This document shows, in pieces, positions 1 through 8,603 of a stretch of DNA of 64,000 nucleotides (the stretch's first letter is position 1; each line of letters begins with the position of its first letter). The notes beneath the pieces were generated by a model that saw only the letters and a list, made by a program, of their open reading frames with translations, had not been told where the DNA came from and did no database searches. The translations under genes and the position numbers were made by a program. Where the stretch lies: contig NC_006395.1 in assembly GCF_000011085.1 (NCBI RefSeq), positions 346,555 to 410,554 of the forward strand, read 5' to 3'. The stretch comes from Haloarcula marismortui ATCC 43049. GTDB taxonomy: Archaea; Halobacteriota; Halobacteria; Halobacteriales; Haloarculaceae.

Positions 1-753
1 CTCGATGAAACTCATCTCGATAGGGCCCAGCTGGTCAAGTAACCGGAAGTACAGCAGGAAACCGCCGATACCGGCGACGACAGCCAAATACAACAGCGCC
101 GCAAGCGCGGACGGCGTCCACGATGCGTCCGCAAACGACTGTCCGGGAAGTACGAGTACGGTGAGATGGAGGACAGCGGCTCCGATAGCCATCAACCACG
201 CCTGTGTGGCCAGAAACGACATCGACGGACTGGTGTCGTGCGTGACGACGGCCGGGATGGCGAACGCCAGTGCTGCTGCGAACACGAGCGCGATTCCGAT
301 AGTACTGCTGAGGAGATTCGCTGGGTCAGGGTCAGCAATGACGACAACGCCGGCGAAGCCGAGTACCACGCCGACCCCAGTATTCGCGGTGAACGTGTCA
401 TCGCTCGACGCGAGCTTCGTCAGCGCGGGCGTTACGACGGGAACGAGACCGAGCAGTACGGCGGCGACGGCCCCGGTGACGTACTGTTGCCCGGTGAACA
501 GGAATACGTGATGCACCCCGATCATAAGCGAACCCCCAGCGAGGACGTACACGTAGTCGTCGCGGGTCTGTGGCCGCTCTAGCGCGCCTGTGACAGCCAG
601 CGCGGCAAACAGGAGAACGGAGGCGATGTCGAAGCGGACGGCAGCGAACGGTACTGGCGGCAGGTCGGCAAGGCCGACATCTGTCGCCATGAATGCAGTA
701 CCCCAGATTGCAGCCAGGAGGAGAAAGCAACCGGTCGTTCGATAGCGACTCAT
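1..753 (-). CDS. EamA/DMT-family permease (partial, runs off left edge)
   Basis: Drug/metabolite-transporter-type membrane protein, probably an exporter or carrier of small metabolites; substrate unknown. Reading the minus strand from the ATG at 753 gives 251 codons without a stop up to base 1, so the C-terminus lies outside the window. The protein begins MSRYRTTGCFLLLAAIWGTA, the usual EamA opening with a WG in helix 1, and contains a row of hydrophobic helices with the internal pseudo-repeat of the family (second EamA half beginning near residue 140). There is no charged soluble domain. Its upstream neighbour, the HAD gene, points the same way but is separated by an AT-rich gap of more than 300 bases, so it is probably transcribed on its own. 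The family call is firm; the substrate is not. Confidence 0.85.
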   Translation of the reverse strand, partial: MSRYRTTGCFLLLAAIWGTAFMATDVGLADLPPVPFAAVRFDIASVLLFAALAVTGALERPQTRDDYVYVLAGGSLMIGVHHVFLFTGQQYVTGAVAAVLLGLVPVVTPALTKLASSDDTFTANTGVGVVLGFAGVVVIADPDPANLLSSTIGIALVFAAALAFAIPAVVTHDTSPSMSFLATQAWLMAIGAAVLHLTVLVLPGQSFADASWTPSALAALLYLAVVAGIGGFLLYFRLLDQLGPIEMSFIE

Positions 754-1080
754 TCAGTTGCCGGTCACCACCCGACGGTAAAAGAGCCGTCGAAGCCTGT
801 TGCAAATTGCTAGATGTTGCCACTGCGCCAGCGACCACTGACGCGGTGCCGATGACCGGGCGGCATCTGTCCGGGGAATACACGGTTGGGACCAGTGTAG
901 TAGTGAGTAACGTCGACAGCGGTCCAGTTCTCACACCGAAAGCTAAGCCTGCTTCAGAACCGGCATTTGGATGTAATATGAACTATATGGGTAAGTATAT
1001 TGCATATTTGAGAACATATATTGCAGAAATAATAAGAAAACACCCTATCTGGATATAAGTCTATACCGGCGAATAGCGGG
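754..1080. other. AT-rich intergenic gap, no gene
   Basis: The part from about 960 to 1070 is clearly AT-rich compared with flanking coding DNA, as expected for a promoter or terminator zone between the HAD operon end and the EamA gene. No reading frame with haloarchaeal codon character is seen. Confidence 0.5.
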
Positions 1081-1719
1081 CTATGCCGTTGGAATGCAGT
1101 TCTGTACCTCTGCTATATCCGCACTTTCAATGATTGTGTCCGCTGCGTCGATTGCTGTTTCGGGAACGCGTTCATCGGGGTCAAATAACACCGCGGTATC
1201 TGCCTCGATGAACGCCTCCGTATCAGTGTGTGAATCGCCGATATAGGTGATTGAGACGGGATTCTGTTTGCTTCGAATCTTTCTCAGTAGCTCTCCTTTC
1301 TCATTGGGACCGACACCGATATCGATAGCCGAAACCCGTCTATCCTCGAACTGAAGCCAGTTTCCACGAACAAACGCCGGTTCGTACGGCTCGAATCGCG
1401 CTGCAAGGTTCGCAACGCCGGCACTGAGGATGCCGAATCGGATATCCGTTTGCTGGAGGTGGGCGAGGAGGTCGACAGCACCTGCTTTCGGCTTGAGGGC
1501 CCGGGTCGCACGAGTGATATCTGATCTGGTGATATCGTTCGCACGCCACATGTCGACCGCTCCCTGACACCACTCTGTAAACGTAATTTCTCCGGCCTCG
1601 AACCGGTTCATTAGCGTCTCGGCTTCCGGTGTTGTTCCGTAGAGGGTGTGCAACAGCTCGAACCCGCCGCGCTGTCGAGTGAGCGTCCCGTCGAGGTCGA
1701 ACACTACAAGATGCGACAT
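1081..1719 (-). CDS. HAD-superfamily phosphatase
   Basis: Haloacid-dehalogenase-type phosphohydrolase of 212 residues, last gene of the long minus-strand operon. Motif I is DLDGTL (D8 nucleophile, D10 acid/base) right at the N-terminus. A Ser motif follows near FGILSAG, and the metal-binding motif appears as YIGDSHTD near residue 160. The layout (small helical cap after motif I) resembles SerB-like phosphatases. A longer frame starts at 1737, but the ATG at 1719 is preferred because it puts motif I at the usual place and follows the RidA stop at 1721 directly, suggesting coupling. The substrate is unknown; the operon suggests a sugar or sugar-acid phosphate, but this is only context. Confidence 0.85.
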   Translation of the reverse strand: MSHLVVFDLDGTLTRQRGGFELLHTLYGTTPEAETLMNRFEAGEITFTEWCQGAVDMWRANDITRSDITRATRALKPKAGAVDLLAHLQQTDIRFGILSAGVANLAARFEPYEPAFVRGNWLQFEDRRVSAIDIGVGPNEKGELLRKIRSKQNPVSITYIGDSHTDTEAFIEADTAVLFDPDERVPETAIDAADTIIESADIAEVQNCIPTA

Positions 1720-1720
1720 A

Positions 1721-2095
1721 CTACCGTTCTGCAACAACCTCTATCTCAACGTCGATATCGACTGGCAATTTAACGACTTCCACAGCACTGCGTGCAGGAT
1801 AGGGTGGTGACATGAGCTCACCGTACACCTCGTTCACCTCGTCGTAGTATCGCATATCCTTCACGAACACCGTCGCCTTCACCACATCGTCGAGCGAAGC
1901 GCCACCGGCCTGCAACACGGCCGCGACGTTCCGGAGTGTACGCCGGGTCTGTTCACCGGGCGTGCCCTGGATTACCTCGCCGGTATCCGGGTCGACTGGC
2001 CCCTGCCCGGAAACGTACATACGGTCACCGCTAGCGATTCCCTGTGAGAACGGGCCGATACTATCAGGTGCGTCGTCTGTTGTTAGTTCTTCCAT
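1721..2095 (-). CDS. RidA/YjgF/UK114-family protein
   Basis: Reactive imine/enamine deaminase family protein of 124 residues, the normal family length. The family pattern is visible: IGPFSQGI near residue 13, YVSGQGPVD near 27, then TRRTLRNVAAVL and VVKATVFV in the middle. Family members hydrolyse 2-aminoacrylate-type imines released by PLP enzymes or amine oxidation; some clade members have other roles, so catalysis here is inferred. The C-terminal part reads PYPARSAVEV, close to the usual PxRxxVEV with its conserved Arg. It lies between the SDR gene (gap 6 bases) and the HAD gene (1 base), so it belongs to the operon. Its presence suggests that a nitrogen-containing intermediate is handled in this pathway, matching the creatininase-like gene upstream. 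Confidence 0.92.
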   Translation of the reverse strand: MEELTTDDAPDSIGPFSQGIASGDRMYVSGQGPVDPDTGEVIQGTPGEQTRRTLRNVAAVLQAGGASLDDVVKATVFVKDMRYYDEVNEVYGELMSPPYPARSAVEVVKLPVDIDVEIEVVAER

Positions 2096-2101
2096 GGCTG
2101 T

Positions 2102-2944
2102 TTAATTGGGTGTCGGCTTTTCGTCCGCATCGTAGACCTCGTTGATGAACGATGTTGGCAGGCTCGTCGTCAATCCGCCGTCAAGCACCAGATTCTCACC
2201 GGTCAAGAAACTCGACATTTCGGAGGCAAGGAACAGGGTCGTATCAGCGACTTCTCGCGGTGTGCCGAACCGCCCGAGCGGATACTGGTCGAGCCAGCGC
2301 TCCCGGGCGCTCGTTTCACCGGTCCGTTCCTCCGTGTTTTCCATCTCCGCCCGCCTGTTCGCTGTTTCGATGGTCGCCGCCGAAATAACGTTCGAGCGGA
2401 CCCCGTGTTGCCCGTAGTGGGCGGCGATGTTTCGGGAGAGCGCCAGGAGCCCGCTTTTCGCCTCGGAGTAGCCGGAGAGACCGATACCGAACAGGCCGTT
2501 GACTGATCCCATATGGATTATCGACCCGCCGCCAGCGGCGACCATCGCTGGCAGTACCTCTTTGCTCAGGAGGAACTGGCTTTTCAGGTTCAGGTCGACC
2601 ATCGATTCGAAGGTCTCCTCGTCACACCGGTGCAACAGATTGGCGGATTCGTCTGCGCCACCAGCGTTGTTCACAAGCACGCGGATGTCCCCGAACTCTT
2701 GGATGGTCGTGTCGACAAGGTCCCGTACCGCCTCCCGGTCTGTAACGTCACATTCGACCGGAACAACGCGGCCATCGTGTGTCTGGGTCAGTTCCGTCGC
2801 AACCGCTTCCACGTCCTCGTAGGTGCGCGAACAGACGACGACATCGCCACCAGCTTCGGCGAACCGGGCCGCGATCTCGCGCCCGATACCCCGTGATGCG
2901 CCAGTCACAATGGCTGGCCGGTCCGCTAGTGATAGCTCTACCAT
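2102..2944 (-). CDS. Short-chain dehydrogenase/reductase (SDR)
   Basis: NAD(P)-dependent oxidoreductase of 280 residues. The cofactor motif TGASRGIG is near residue 15, NNAG (in VLVNNAGG) near 95, and the catalytic Ser and the YSEAK box (Tyr-x-x-x-Lys) follow in the middle. The C-terminus has PREVADTTLFLASEMSSFLTG, the FabG-like end with a secondary-alcohol dehydrogenase look. The frame is open back to 3271, but the ATG at 2944 is chosen because the residues before it are not conserved-looking and the Rossmann strand begins directly after it. It lies between the enolase-superfamily gene and RidA. It likely oxidises a hydroxy acid or sugar in the operon's pathway; the exact substrate cannot be read. 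Confidence 0.9.
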   Translation of the reverse strand: MVELSLADRPAIVTGASRGIGREIAARFAEAGGDVVVCSRTYEDVEAVATELTQTHDGRVVPVECDVTDREAVRDLVDTTIQEFGDIRVLVNNAGGADESANLLHRCDEETFESMVDLNLKSQFLLSKEVLPAMVAAGGGSIIHMGSVNGLFGIGLSGYSEAKSGLLALSRNIAAHYGQHGVRSNVISAATIETANRRAEMENTEERTGETSARERWLDQYPLGRFGTPREVADTTLFLASEMSSFLTGENLVLDGGLTTSLPTSFINEVYDADEKPTPN

Positions 2945-2993
2945 GACACTGACACCCACGTAAGCTGCCCTCTTGAAAGTTGCTCTTGGCCGT

Positions 2994-4163
2994 TCATGTG
3001 ATTCGATACTCCTCGATGGCAGCCATGTCGATAGAAACTCCGAGACCAGGACCGTCCGGGGCCGGGAGGCAGCCGTTGCTGACCTCGAACGGCCGCTCGA
3101 TGATGTCTGCCTCCCAGCCGTAGTACGTCGAATCTGGGGGCAAGGAAAAGCCCGGGATGCCGGTGAACGCGTGGAGGATCGCCGCCGTTCGAATCCCCAG
3201 GTCGAACGCACAGTGGTGGGTAAAGGGAACCCCGGCGTCTTCAAGGATGGCGGCCTGCTGTCGAATTCCACTGATGCCGCCGGCTGGGGTCAGGTCGATA
3301 ACGCCGACATCCATCGCGCCAGCTTCGACAAGCGATTGCAGATTATGCGAGATATACGTGTCCTCGTTCGGCGCGATCGGCTGGCGGAGTCGTTGTCGGA
3401 GCCTGGCTAGCGATCTGTGTGCATCGACGCGAATCGGCTGTTCCATATACTGCAGGTAGATACCCGCATCTTCGAGCATCGCGCCGACCCGAACCGCCTG
3501 GTCGAGCGTCCAGCCCTGATTCGGGTCGAGTCGAAATTCGAGCTGTCCGTCGACCTCATCGTGCATCGCTCTGATTCGCTCGACATCCTGTCGCCAGTCC
3601 CGTCCTGCCTTTGTTTTGAGGACAGTGAAGCCCGCTTCGTGCGCTTCTCGGGCTTTGACACGAGACTCCTCGGGCGAGAGGATGCCGAGACAGAAGGCAA
3701 CAGGGACCTCAATAGGAGCAGTACTGTCGCCATCAACGCTTTGCCGGTGTTGTTGTGTCCCCTGTGTCGGTGCTGTCCATCCGCCGAGCAGCTCGTACAC
3801 TGGTCTATCGAGGGCTTTCCCGACGATGTCCCAGCAGGCCGTTTCGACGGCGGCAAAGAACATATCGACGTTGGTGTACTCGACGAACACCTGCCGGCGG
3901 AGTCGCTCGATTTCGAACGGCGACTGGCCCTCAATCATCGGCCCAACTCCGTCTTCGATAATCGACTCGGTGGCTTCCGGTGACAGGAAGACACGCATCT
4001 CGCCCCAGCCGCTAAGGCCCTCATCTGTGTCGACACGGACGAGGACGCGTTCCATCGAACGTAACTTTCCGTGGTTGGTCACGTACGGCCCGATTCCGAG
4101 GTGTTCATCCAAGTCGGCCAACGGTACATCTACAGTTACCGCTGACACGCCAGTTATCTCCAT
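2994..4163 (-). CDS. Mandelate racemase/muconate-lactonizing enzyme family (enolase superfamily)
   Basis: Enolase-superfamily enzyme of 389 residues that would abstract a proton next to a carboxylate, as a dehydratase, racemase or cycloisomerase. The N-terminal capping domain (MEITGVSAVTVDVPL onward) is followed by the barrel. The KxK motif is seen in LKTKAG, metal ligands in RLDPNQGW, in MEQPI and in NEDTY, and a His/Asp pair in HHCAFDLG. The start at 4163 is used because residues upstream in the open frame are unlike the family. The KxK arrangement points to the MLE/MR-like subgroup rather than enolase itself. Between the TIM-barrel-like gene and the SDR, it could dehydrate a sugar acid taken up by the ABC importer. 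Reaction and substrate are inferred. Confidence 0.88.
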   Translation of the reverse strand: MEITGVSAVTVDVPLADLDEHLGIGPYVTNHGKLRSMERVLVRVDTDEGLSGWGEMRVFLSPEATESIIEDGVGPMIEGQSPFEIERLRRQVFVEYTNVDMFFAAVETACWDIVGKALDRPVYELLGGWTAPTQGTQQHRQSVDGDSTAPIEVPVAFCLGILSPEESRVKAREAHEAGFTVLKTKAGRDWRQDVERIRAMHDEVDGQLEFRLDPNQGWTLDQAVRVGAMLEDAGIYLQYMEQPIRVDAHRSLARLRQRLRQPIAPNEDTYISHNLQSLVEAGAMDVGVIDLTPAGGISGIRQQAAILEDAGVPFTHHCAFDLGIRTAAILHAFTGIPGFSLPPDSTYYGWEADIIERPFEVSNGCLPAPDGPGLGVSIDMAAIEEYRIT

Positions 4164-4210
4164 GCCATTCTGTCGTCCGGGAACCGATATCAAAGTACCG
4201 CTTCCCCCTC

Positions 4211-5359
4211 TCAGCTCACTGTCTCGATGGCGGTTTCGACCCACTCCAGTGACTGCTCTGGAAGCAGTCCGTAGTTATAGAAGGATAGCCGCGGCACTCC
4301 TTTCGAGTCAAGAGTCTCCACGATATCGACCACGGTCGCCTCGTCGTCGATGGCCGGATGGCCCGGCAGGAGACCAATGTGGAGTGGCACGTCATCAATC
4401 ACCGTCTCAACGGCGTTGTACGCACCTATGACTGCGTCACTTGACGACTCGTAGGCCGGCAGACAGTAGTAATCGACGTGGTTCGAGAGCGCTTGTAGGT
4501 CGGCCCCGACGACCCACTCGCGGCCGGGCTCCGGTGCGCCGACGTAGTAGCCAAGCGATGTCGTTCCAGCGGCGTCAGCCAGCGTGGCGTACAGTGATGC
4601 CAGCGTCCGTTCGCGGACATCGACGTACGCGGCGACGGTGCTGTGGTCCGCGAGCCACTCCTCCGGTGGGTGCTCGTGTGACACGTCGCCGGCGACGATA
4701 TCGTCTATCGTATCGGCGACAGTCGAACGTACCCGCTCAGCATCGACACCCGCGGCCTTTGCGTTCTTGCGACAGTGTGGACAGAAACACAACCCGAGCA
4801 AGAATTCTCCGAGGACTCCCAACCGTGCGTGAATCTTCTGGTGGTGCCAGCCAAAGCCCGTCCCGTAGAAGTAATCGAACGTTTCCAGTTCGATACGAGC
4901 GAACTCATCGCGGGACGACAAATCCGAAACCAGTGCCGAGAGATACGTCTGGACCGCGGGCTGGGAGGGACACAGGCCGAAGACCAGGTCGTCACCGTGT
5001 GCAGATTCCAGTGTGTACTCTGGATTGGCCATCCCGAGCCGAGAGTTGTGACAGCCCACTGTCCACGAATTGAGTGTCAGGTCAGACAAACCGGTCGCGG
5101 CGTCTGCGACCCAGTCGCCGTTCATTCCCTCGTACGGAACCGGTTCGAGGTCCCCGTACTCCGGACCAGGCTCGAAATACGAACTCGCGCGGGCAAACAG
5201 CGTCCGTCGCTCCGGACTGTGCGGCGTGAACGCCTGCACAGTGTGATAGTTCGTCGCGAGGTTCAGCTCGTCGATGCCGATGTCACGCAGTCGCCGTTCC
5301 ACCTCGGACGGCCCTTCGTCCAGAAGGTCCCACGGGTACGCCCACATCGCGAATTCCAT
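4211..5359 (-). CDS. Uncharacterised protein, probable TIM-barrel hydrolase-like
   Basis: Soluble acidic protein of 382 residues that I cannot assign to a named family with certainty. It starts MEFAMWAYPWDLLDEG and carries alternating strand/helix segments such as DELNLATNYHTVQ, FARIELETFDYFYG and HVDYYCLPAYESSSDAVIGAY, the rhythm of a (beta/alpha)8 barrel seen in glycosidase-like proteins. A Cys-rich patch LCFCPHCRKN near residue 195 could bind a metal and is unusual for such barrels. There is no signal peptide, so it acts in the cytoplasm. It sits between the permease genes and the enolase-superfamily gene in one operon, so a role in processing the imported compound is likely. The name is structural guesswork from sequence pattern. 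Confidence 0.6.
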   Translation of the reverse strand: MEFAMWAYPWDLLDEGPSEVERRLRDIGIDELNLATNYHTVQAFTPHSPERRTLFARASSYFEPGPEYGDLEPVPYEGMNGDWVADAATGLSDLTLNSWTVGCHNSRLGMANPEYTLESAHGDDLVFGLCPSQPAVQTYLSALVSDLSSRDEFARIELETFDYFYGTGFGWHHQKIHARLGVLGEFLLGLCFCPHCRKNAKAAGVDAERVRSTVADTIDDIVAGDVSHEHPPEEWLADHSTVAAYVDVRERTLASLYATLADAAGTTSLGYYVGAPEPGREWVVGADLQALSNHVDYYCLPAYESSSDAVIGAYNAVETVIDDVPLHIGLLPGHPAIDDEATVVDIVETLDSKGVPRLSFYNYGLLPEQSLEWVETAIETVS

Positions 5360-5399
5360 ACGCGACCAACTATCGCGGCGATAATAAAAGTAGAGGCAG

Positions 5400-6245
5400 C
5401 TACTCCTTGACCGCGCCAGCCGTCATCCCAGCGACGATATACTCCTCTAGGAAGGCGAACAAAATCAGGAGTGGGATAATACCAATCACAGACACAGTGA
5501 GCATCATCCGCCAGTCGGTCTGCAGCGCGCCGACCATCGAGAAGACCCCGCGAGGGATGTTGTACTTCGCACTGTCAGTGAGGAAGGTAAGCACGAACAG
5601 CAGCCGATTCCACGCGTAGAGGAACGTGTAGGTGACACTGGCGACCAGCGCCGGCTTCGTGAGCGGGAGCACGATCTTCGTGAGGATCTGCAGTTGGCTC
5701 GCGCCGTCGATACGCGCTGACTCTTCGAGCGCGACGGGGATCGTCTTGAAATACCCGTACAGCATCCAGACGTTGAACGGCAGCGTGAACGCTGCCGCCG
5801 GGACGATCACAGCCAGATAGGTGTTGAACAGTCCCATCTGGGAGATAACATCGAAGAGGCCGACGATCAACACAACCGGCGCGAACATCTGGACGACCAG
5901 CACGGAGAGGAGAAAGGTTCGCTTCCCCACGAAGTCGTTCCGGGCACACGAGTACGCGGCCGGTATCGCCAGCAGAAGCGTCAACACGACCGTCCCCACC
6001 GAGATGATGAAGCTATTGCCGACCCAGAGCAACACGTCGGTCTGTGTCCAGACCTGCAGGTAGGCCTGGAGGCTGGGGTCGCTGGGGACCAGAGTCGCCG
6101 GTGCAGCGAAGATCTCCGACTCCGGCTTGAGCGTACTCGAGAACATCGCGTAGAACGGCAACATCATGATCCCGAGTAGTCCGATCAGCACGCCGTAGAG
6201 CCGGACTTTGCGGAGACTGCTCCGGTCGTGGCCTGCCATCGTCAT
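5400..6245 (-). CDS. ABC transporter permease, sugar type (MalG-like)
   Basis: Inner-membrane permease subunit of 281 residues of a CUT1-type carbohydrate importer. It has about six hydrophobic helices, and the EAA loop that docks on the ATPase reads EESARIDGASQLQILTKIVL near residue 185. The second helix region (LKPESEIFAAPATLVPSDPS) is typical for MalG/UgpE-type subunits. Its ATG overlaps the stop of the partner permease by four bases (6242-6245), so the two are translationally coupled. It works with the second permease, the lipoprotein at 7190-8548 and the ATPase at 9406-10503. The C-terminal end EYIVAGMTAGAVKE is the common MalG-like tail. Confidence 0.93.
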   Translation of the reverse strand: MTMAGHDRSSLRKVRLYGVLIGLLGIMMLPFYAMFSSTLKPESEIFAAPATLVPSDPSLQAYLQVWTQTDVLLWVGNSFIISVGTVVLTLLLAIPAAYSCARNDFVGKRTFLLSVLVVQMFAPVVLIVGLFDVISQMGLFNTYLAVIVPAAAFTLPFNVWMLYGYFKTIPVALEESARIDGASQLQILTKIVLPLTKPALVASVTYTFLYAWNRLLFVLTFLTDSAKYNIPRGVFSMVGALQTDWRMMLTVSVIGIIPLLILFAFLEEYIVAGMTAGAVKE

Positions 6246-7180
6246 AGCTCGTCACCGCCGCGCGTGTAGATGCGCAGGTAGATGATTGCGAAGCCGAACA
6301 GGAACAGGAACCCGATGACACTGTAGGCGGCTCCGCGCCCGAGGTTCCCGTTCTGGAGCCCCACCTGATAGATGTGAATGACGAGCGTTGCCGTCGAACT
6401 GATCGGTCCGCCGCCGGTCATTGTCCAGATGACGTCGAAGCTGACGAACGTCCAGATCGTCGACAGCAGCGTGGCGATCAGGACGACGCTTTTGAGCTGT
6501 GGGAGCGTGATGTACCGAAACTGGTGCCACTTCTCGGCACCGTCGATGGCGGCTGCCTCGTACAGTTCCTGTGGTATCGATTGCAACCCTGCAAGGAAGA
6601 TAATCGCCATGAACGGCGTTCCGATCCAGATATCAGCCACGACGACGCCGAGCCACGCCAGACTCGGGTTTCCGAGGATACCGATACCCTGTTCGATGAT
6701 GCCGAGTTTTAGCAAGATCGCGTTGAGGTAGCCGAACTGCGGGTGCTCTATCCACCGGAACACCACAGCGGAGATCGCGTAGGGAATCCCCCACGGGATG
6801 AGAAACGCCGTGCGGAAGAACTTCCGACCGCGGATATCTCCCTTGAGGTGAACGGCGATGAGCAGTCCCAGCAGTGTCTTGCCCGCGACACCGGCGACGA
6901 CCCAGCGACCGGTCTGCCAGAGCAGTCGGTAGAAGATGTCGCTGTTGAATATTTCGACGTAATGCTGCAGCCCCACGAACGTCTCGATGTTGGAGTCGGC
7001 GGGTGACTGGTACAGCGATAGCCGAAACGTCTCGATGATCGGGTACCCGACAACGGCCAGCAGGAACACCGCTGCGGGAGCAATGAGGAGGTACGCTCGG
7101 CTATTGCGCTGGACGTACGCCAGCCCTCGTTCGAGACGTGAGTCATCGGACGTTTCGGTGTATTCCTCTGCCAGACTCAT
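6242..7180 (-). CDS. ABC transporter permease, sugar type (MalF-like)
   Basis: Membrane subunit of 312 residues, MalF/UgpA-like, the first permease of the CUT1-type importer. A short charged N-terminus precedes the first helix (AYLLIAPAAVFLLAVVGYPI), then FRLSLYQSP, a usual opening for this subunit. The EAA loop reads LYEAAAIDGAEKWHQFRYIT near residue 210. The gene follows the binding-protein gene closely (9-base gap) and overlaps the next permease by four bases. Together they form the membrane channel. Substrate specificity lies in the binding protein and cannot be read from here. Confidence 0.93.
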   Translation of the reverse strand: MSLAEEYTETSDDSRLERGLAYVQRNSRAYLLIAPAAVFLLAVVGYPIIETFRLSLYQSPADSNIETFVGLQHYVEIFNSDIFYRLLWQTGRWVVAGVAGKTLLGLLIAVHLKGDIRGRKFFRTAFLIPWGIPYAISAVVFRWIEHPQFGYLNAILLKLGIIEQGIGILGNPSLAWLGVVVADIWIGTPFMAIIFLAGLQSIPQELYEAAAIDGAEKWHQFRYITLPQLKSVVLIATLLSTIWTFVSFDVIWTMTGGGPISSTATLVIHIYQVGLQNGNLGRGAAYSVIGFLFLFGFAIIYLRIYTRGGDEL

Positions 7181-7189
7181 CCCTGTCTG

Positions 7190-8548
7190 TCACTCCATGG
7201 CATCTTTGAGATCACTCTGTGCATCGTTGAGCGCTTTCTGCGGTGACTTCCGGTCCGCCAGTGCTTCCTGAATGGCTTGGACCATCCGGTCGTTGAACTC
7301 GCTGAAGTTACCGAGCTTCGGTCGGGCGCGGGCGTACTGCCCCGCCTCGACGAACGGTCCCCAGTTCTTCGACTCCGAGAAGTACGAGCGCTCCCCGACG
7401 GCTTCGACGACGGGGAGGAACCCTTTTTGCTTCGAGTACTGGAACCGTCGCTCCTCGTCGAAGTAGAACCGAATCAGGTCCCGGGCGAGGTCCTTGTGTT
7501 CACTCTGACTCAGGATGGCGAGCGTGTCGATAGTGAAGAGGCTGTACCGACCTTCAGGGCCACGCGGTACCTGCACGATACCGTAATCGAAGTCGACATC
7601 ACCGTTTTCCTTCGCGGCGGTGATGTTGAGTCCCGTGTACACGTGCCCGATGACCATCCCGAGGTCACCGTTCTCGAACAGCTGTCGGATGTCCTGCCGA
7701 GTTGAGGAGAGTGGCGATGACTGCGTGACATTGTGTTCGAGATGAAGGTCGGTGTACAACGAGAGGGCATCAACAGCGCCACTGGAGTTCACGACTGGCA
7801 TTCCTTCGTCGTTGACGAGGTCTGCGCCGTGTGACCAGTGGTAGTGGTAGTACTGCGACCCGGTTTCGATTGCGTCGGCCCCTGCAAGGCCCAGTGCTGG
7901 GACGCTCGCATCACTGTCACGGATCTGCGTTGCGGCATCCAGCATATCTTGCCACGAATCGAGCGACGGGTCTTCCGGGTCGAGCCCCGCCGTCTCGAAG
8001 ACATCTTTGTTGTAGTAGAGGCACTTGTTCGAGGCGGCCCACGGCACGCCGTAGTGGGAGCCGTTGTACATCGTTCCCTCGGCCACGCCGTCGTAGAACT
8101 GCTCGCCGAACCCCCCGTCCATCATGTCATCAAGCGGTTCGAGTGCGTCTTTGCCCACCAGCTGGGGGATCCAGCGTGCCGGCCACCGACTGACGTCGGG
8201 CGCTTCGCCGCCGTCGACACGGTTGTTCACGGTTTGCCGTGCGTTGTCCCACGTAACGCTGGTGAACTCTACGTCGACGCCGTGTTCGTCCTCGAAGGCC
8301 GCGTTGTTCTCCTCGAAGAACTGCTTGATGTTGTCCCCGACGCCCATCGTGAGGAACTGCACGCTCTGCGTACTGCCGTCGCTGCCGCCACCGCCGCTCT
8401 CACTGTCGCCGTCACCCCCGTCACTGCCGCTCCCACCGTCGCCGCTGCACCCGGCGATGGCGATGGCGCCGCCTGCGCCAAGCGCCTGGAGAAGCCGTCG
8501 GCGGTCGATACTATCCTCGACAGACCTGTCGTTGTTATCGGGCTGCAT
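7190..8548 (-). CDS. Extracellular solute-binding lipoprotein, sugar type
   Basis: Substrate-capture lipoprotein (452 residues from the ATG at 8548; a GTG four codons earlier is possible). The N-terminus has a twin-arginine signal (RRRLLQ at residues 16-21), a hydrophobic stretch and the lipobox AIAGCS, with Cys34 as the predicted lipid-anchored residue. A Gly/Ser/Asp-rich linker follows, typical for haloarchaeal cell-surface lipoproteins. The mature part has the family-1 solute-binding pattern, for example NKCLYYNKDVFETAGLDP and the C-terminal region with FNDRMVQAIQEAL. It would deliver a sugar or related compound to the two permeases encoded just downstream. It sits between creatininase and permease genes in the operon. 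Confidence 0.92.
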   Translation of the reverse strand: MQPDNNDRSVEDSIDRRRLLQALGAGGAIAIAGCSGDGGSGSDGGDGDSESGGGGSDGSTQSVQFLTMGVGDNIKQFFEENNAAFEDEHGVDVEFTSVTWDNARQTVNNRVDGGEAPDVSRWPARWIPQLVGKDALEPLDDMMDGGFGEQFYDGVAEGTMYNGSHYGVPWAASNKCLYYNKDVFETAGLDPEDPSLDSWQDMLDAATQIRDSDASVPALGLAGADAIETGSQYYHYHWSHGADLVNDEGMPVVNSSGAVDALSLYTDLHLEHNVTQSSPLSSTRQDIRQLFENGDLGMVIGHVYTGLNITAAKENGDVDFDYGIVQVPRGPEGRYSLFTIDTLAILSQSEHKDLARDLIRFYFDEERRFQYSKQKGFLPVVEAVGERSYFSESKNWGPFVEAGQYARARPKLGNFSEFNDRMVQAIQEALADRKSPQKALNDAQSDLKDAME

Positions 8549-8603
8549 CGTTAATGTCACCTATTTCCATGTACATAATTCTTTGTGTTGTGTCGCTCAT
8601 TGG

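Noticed and set aside
5..582. Plus-strand open frames (168 and 138 residues)
   Set aside because: They are shadows of the minus-strand EamA gene, whose membrane-protein sequence is clear over the entire stretch.
2142..2896. Plus-strand frames opposite the SDR gene
   Set aside because: Antisense frames in GC-rich DNA; the SDR motifs on the minus strand explain the region.
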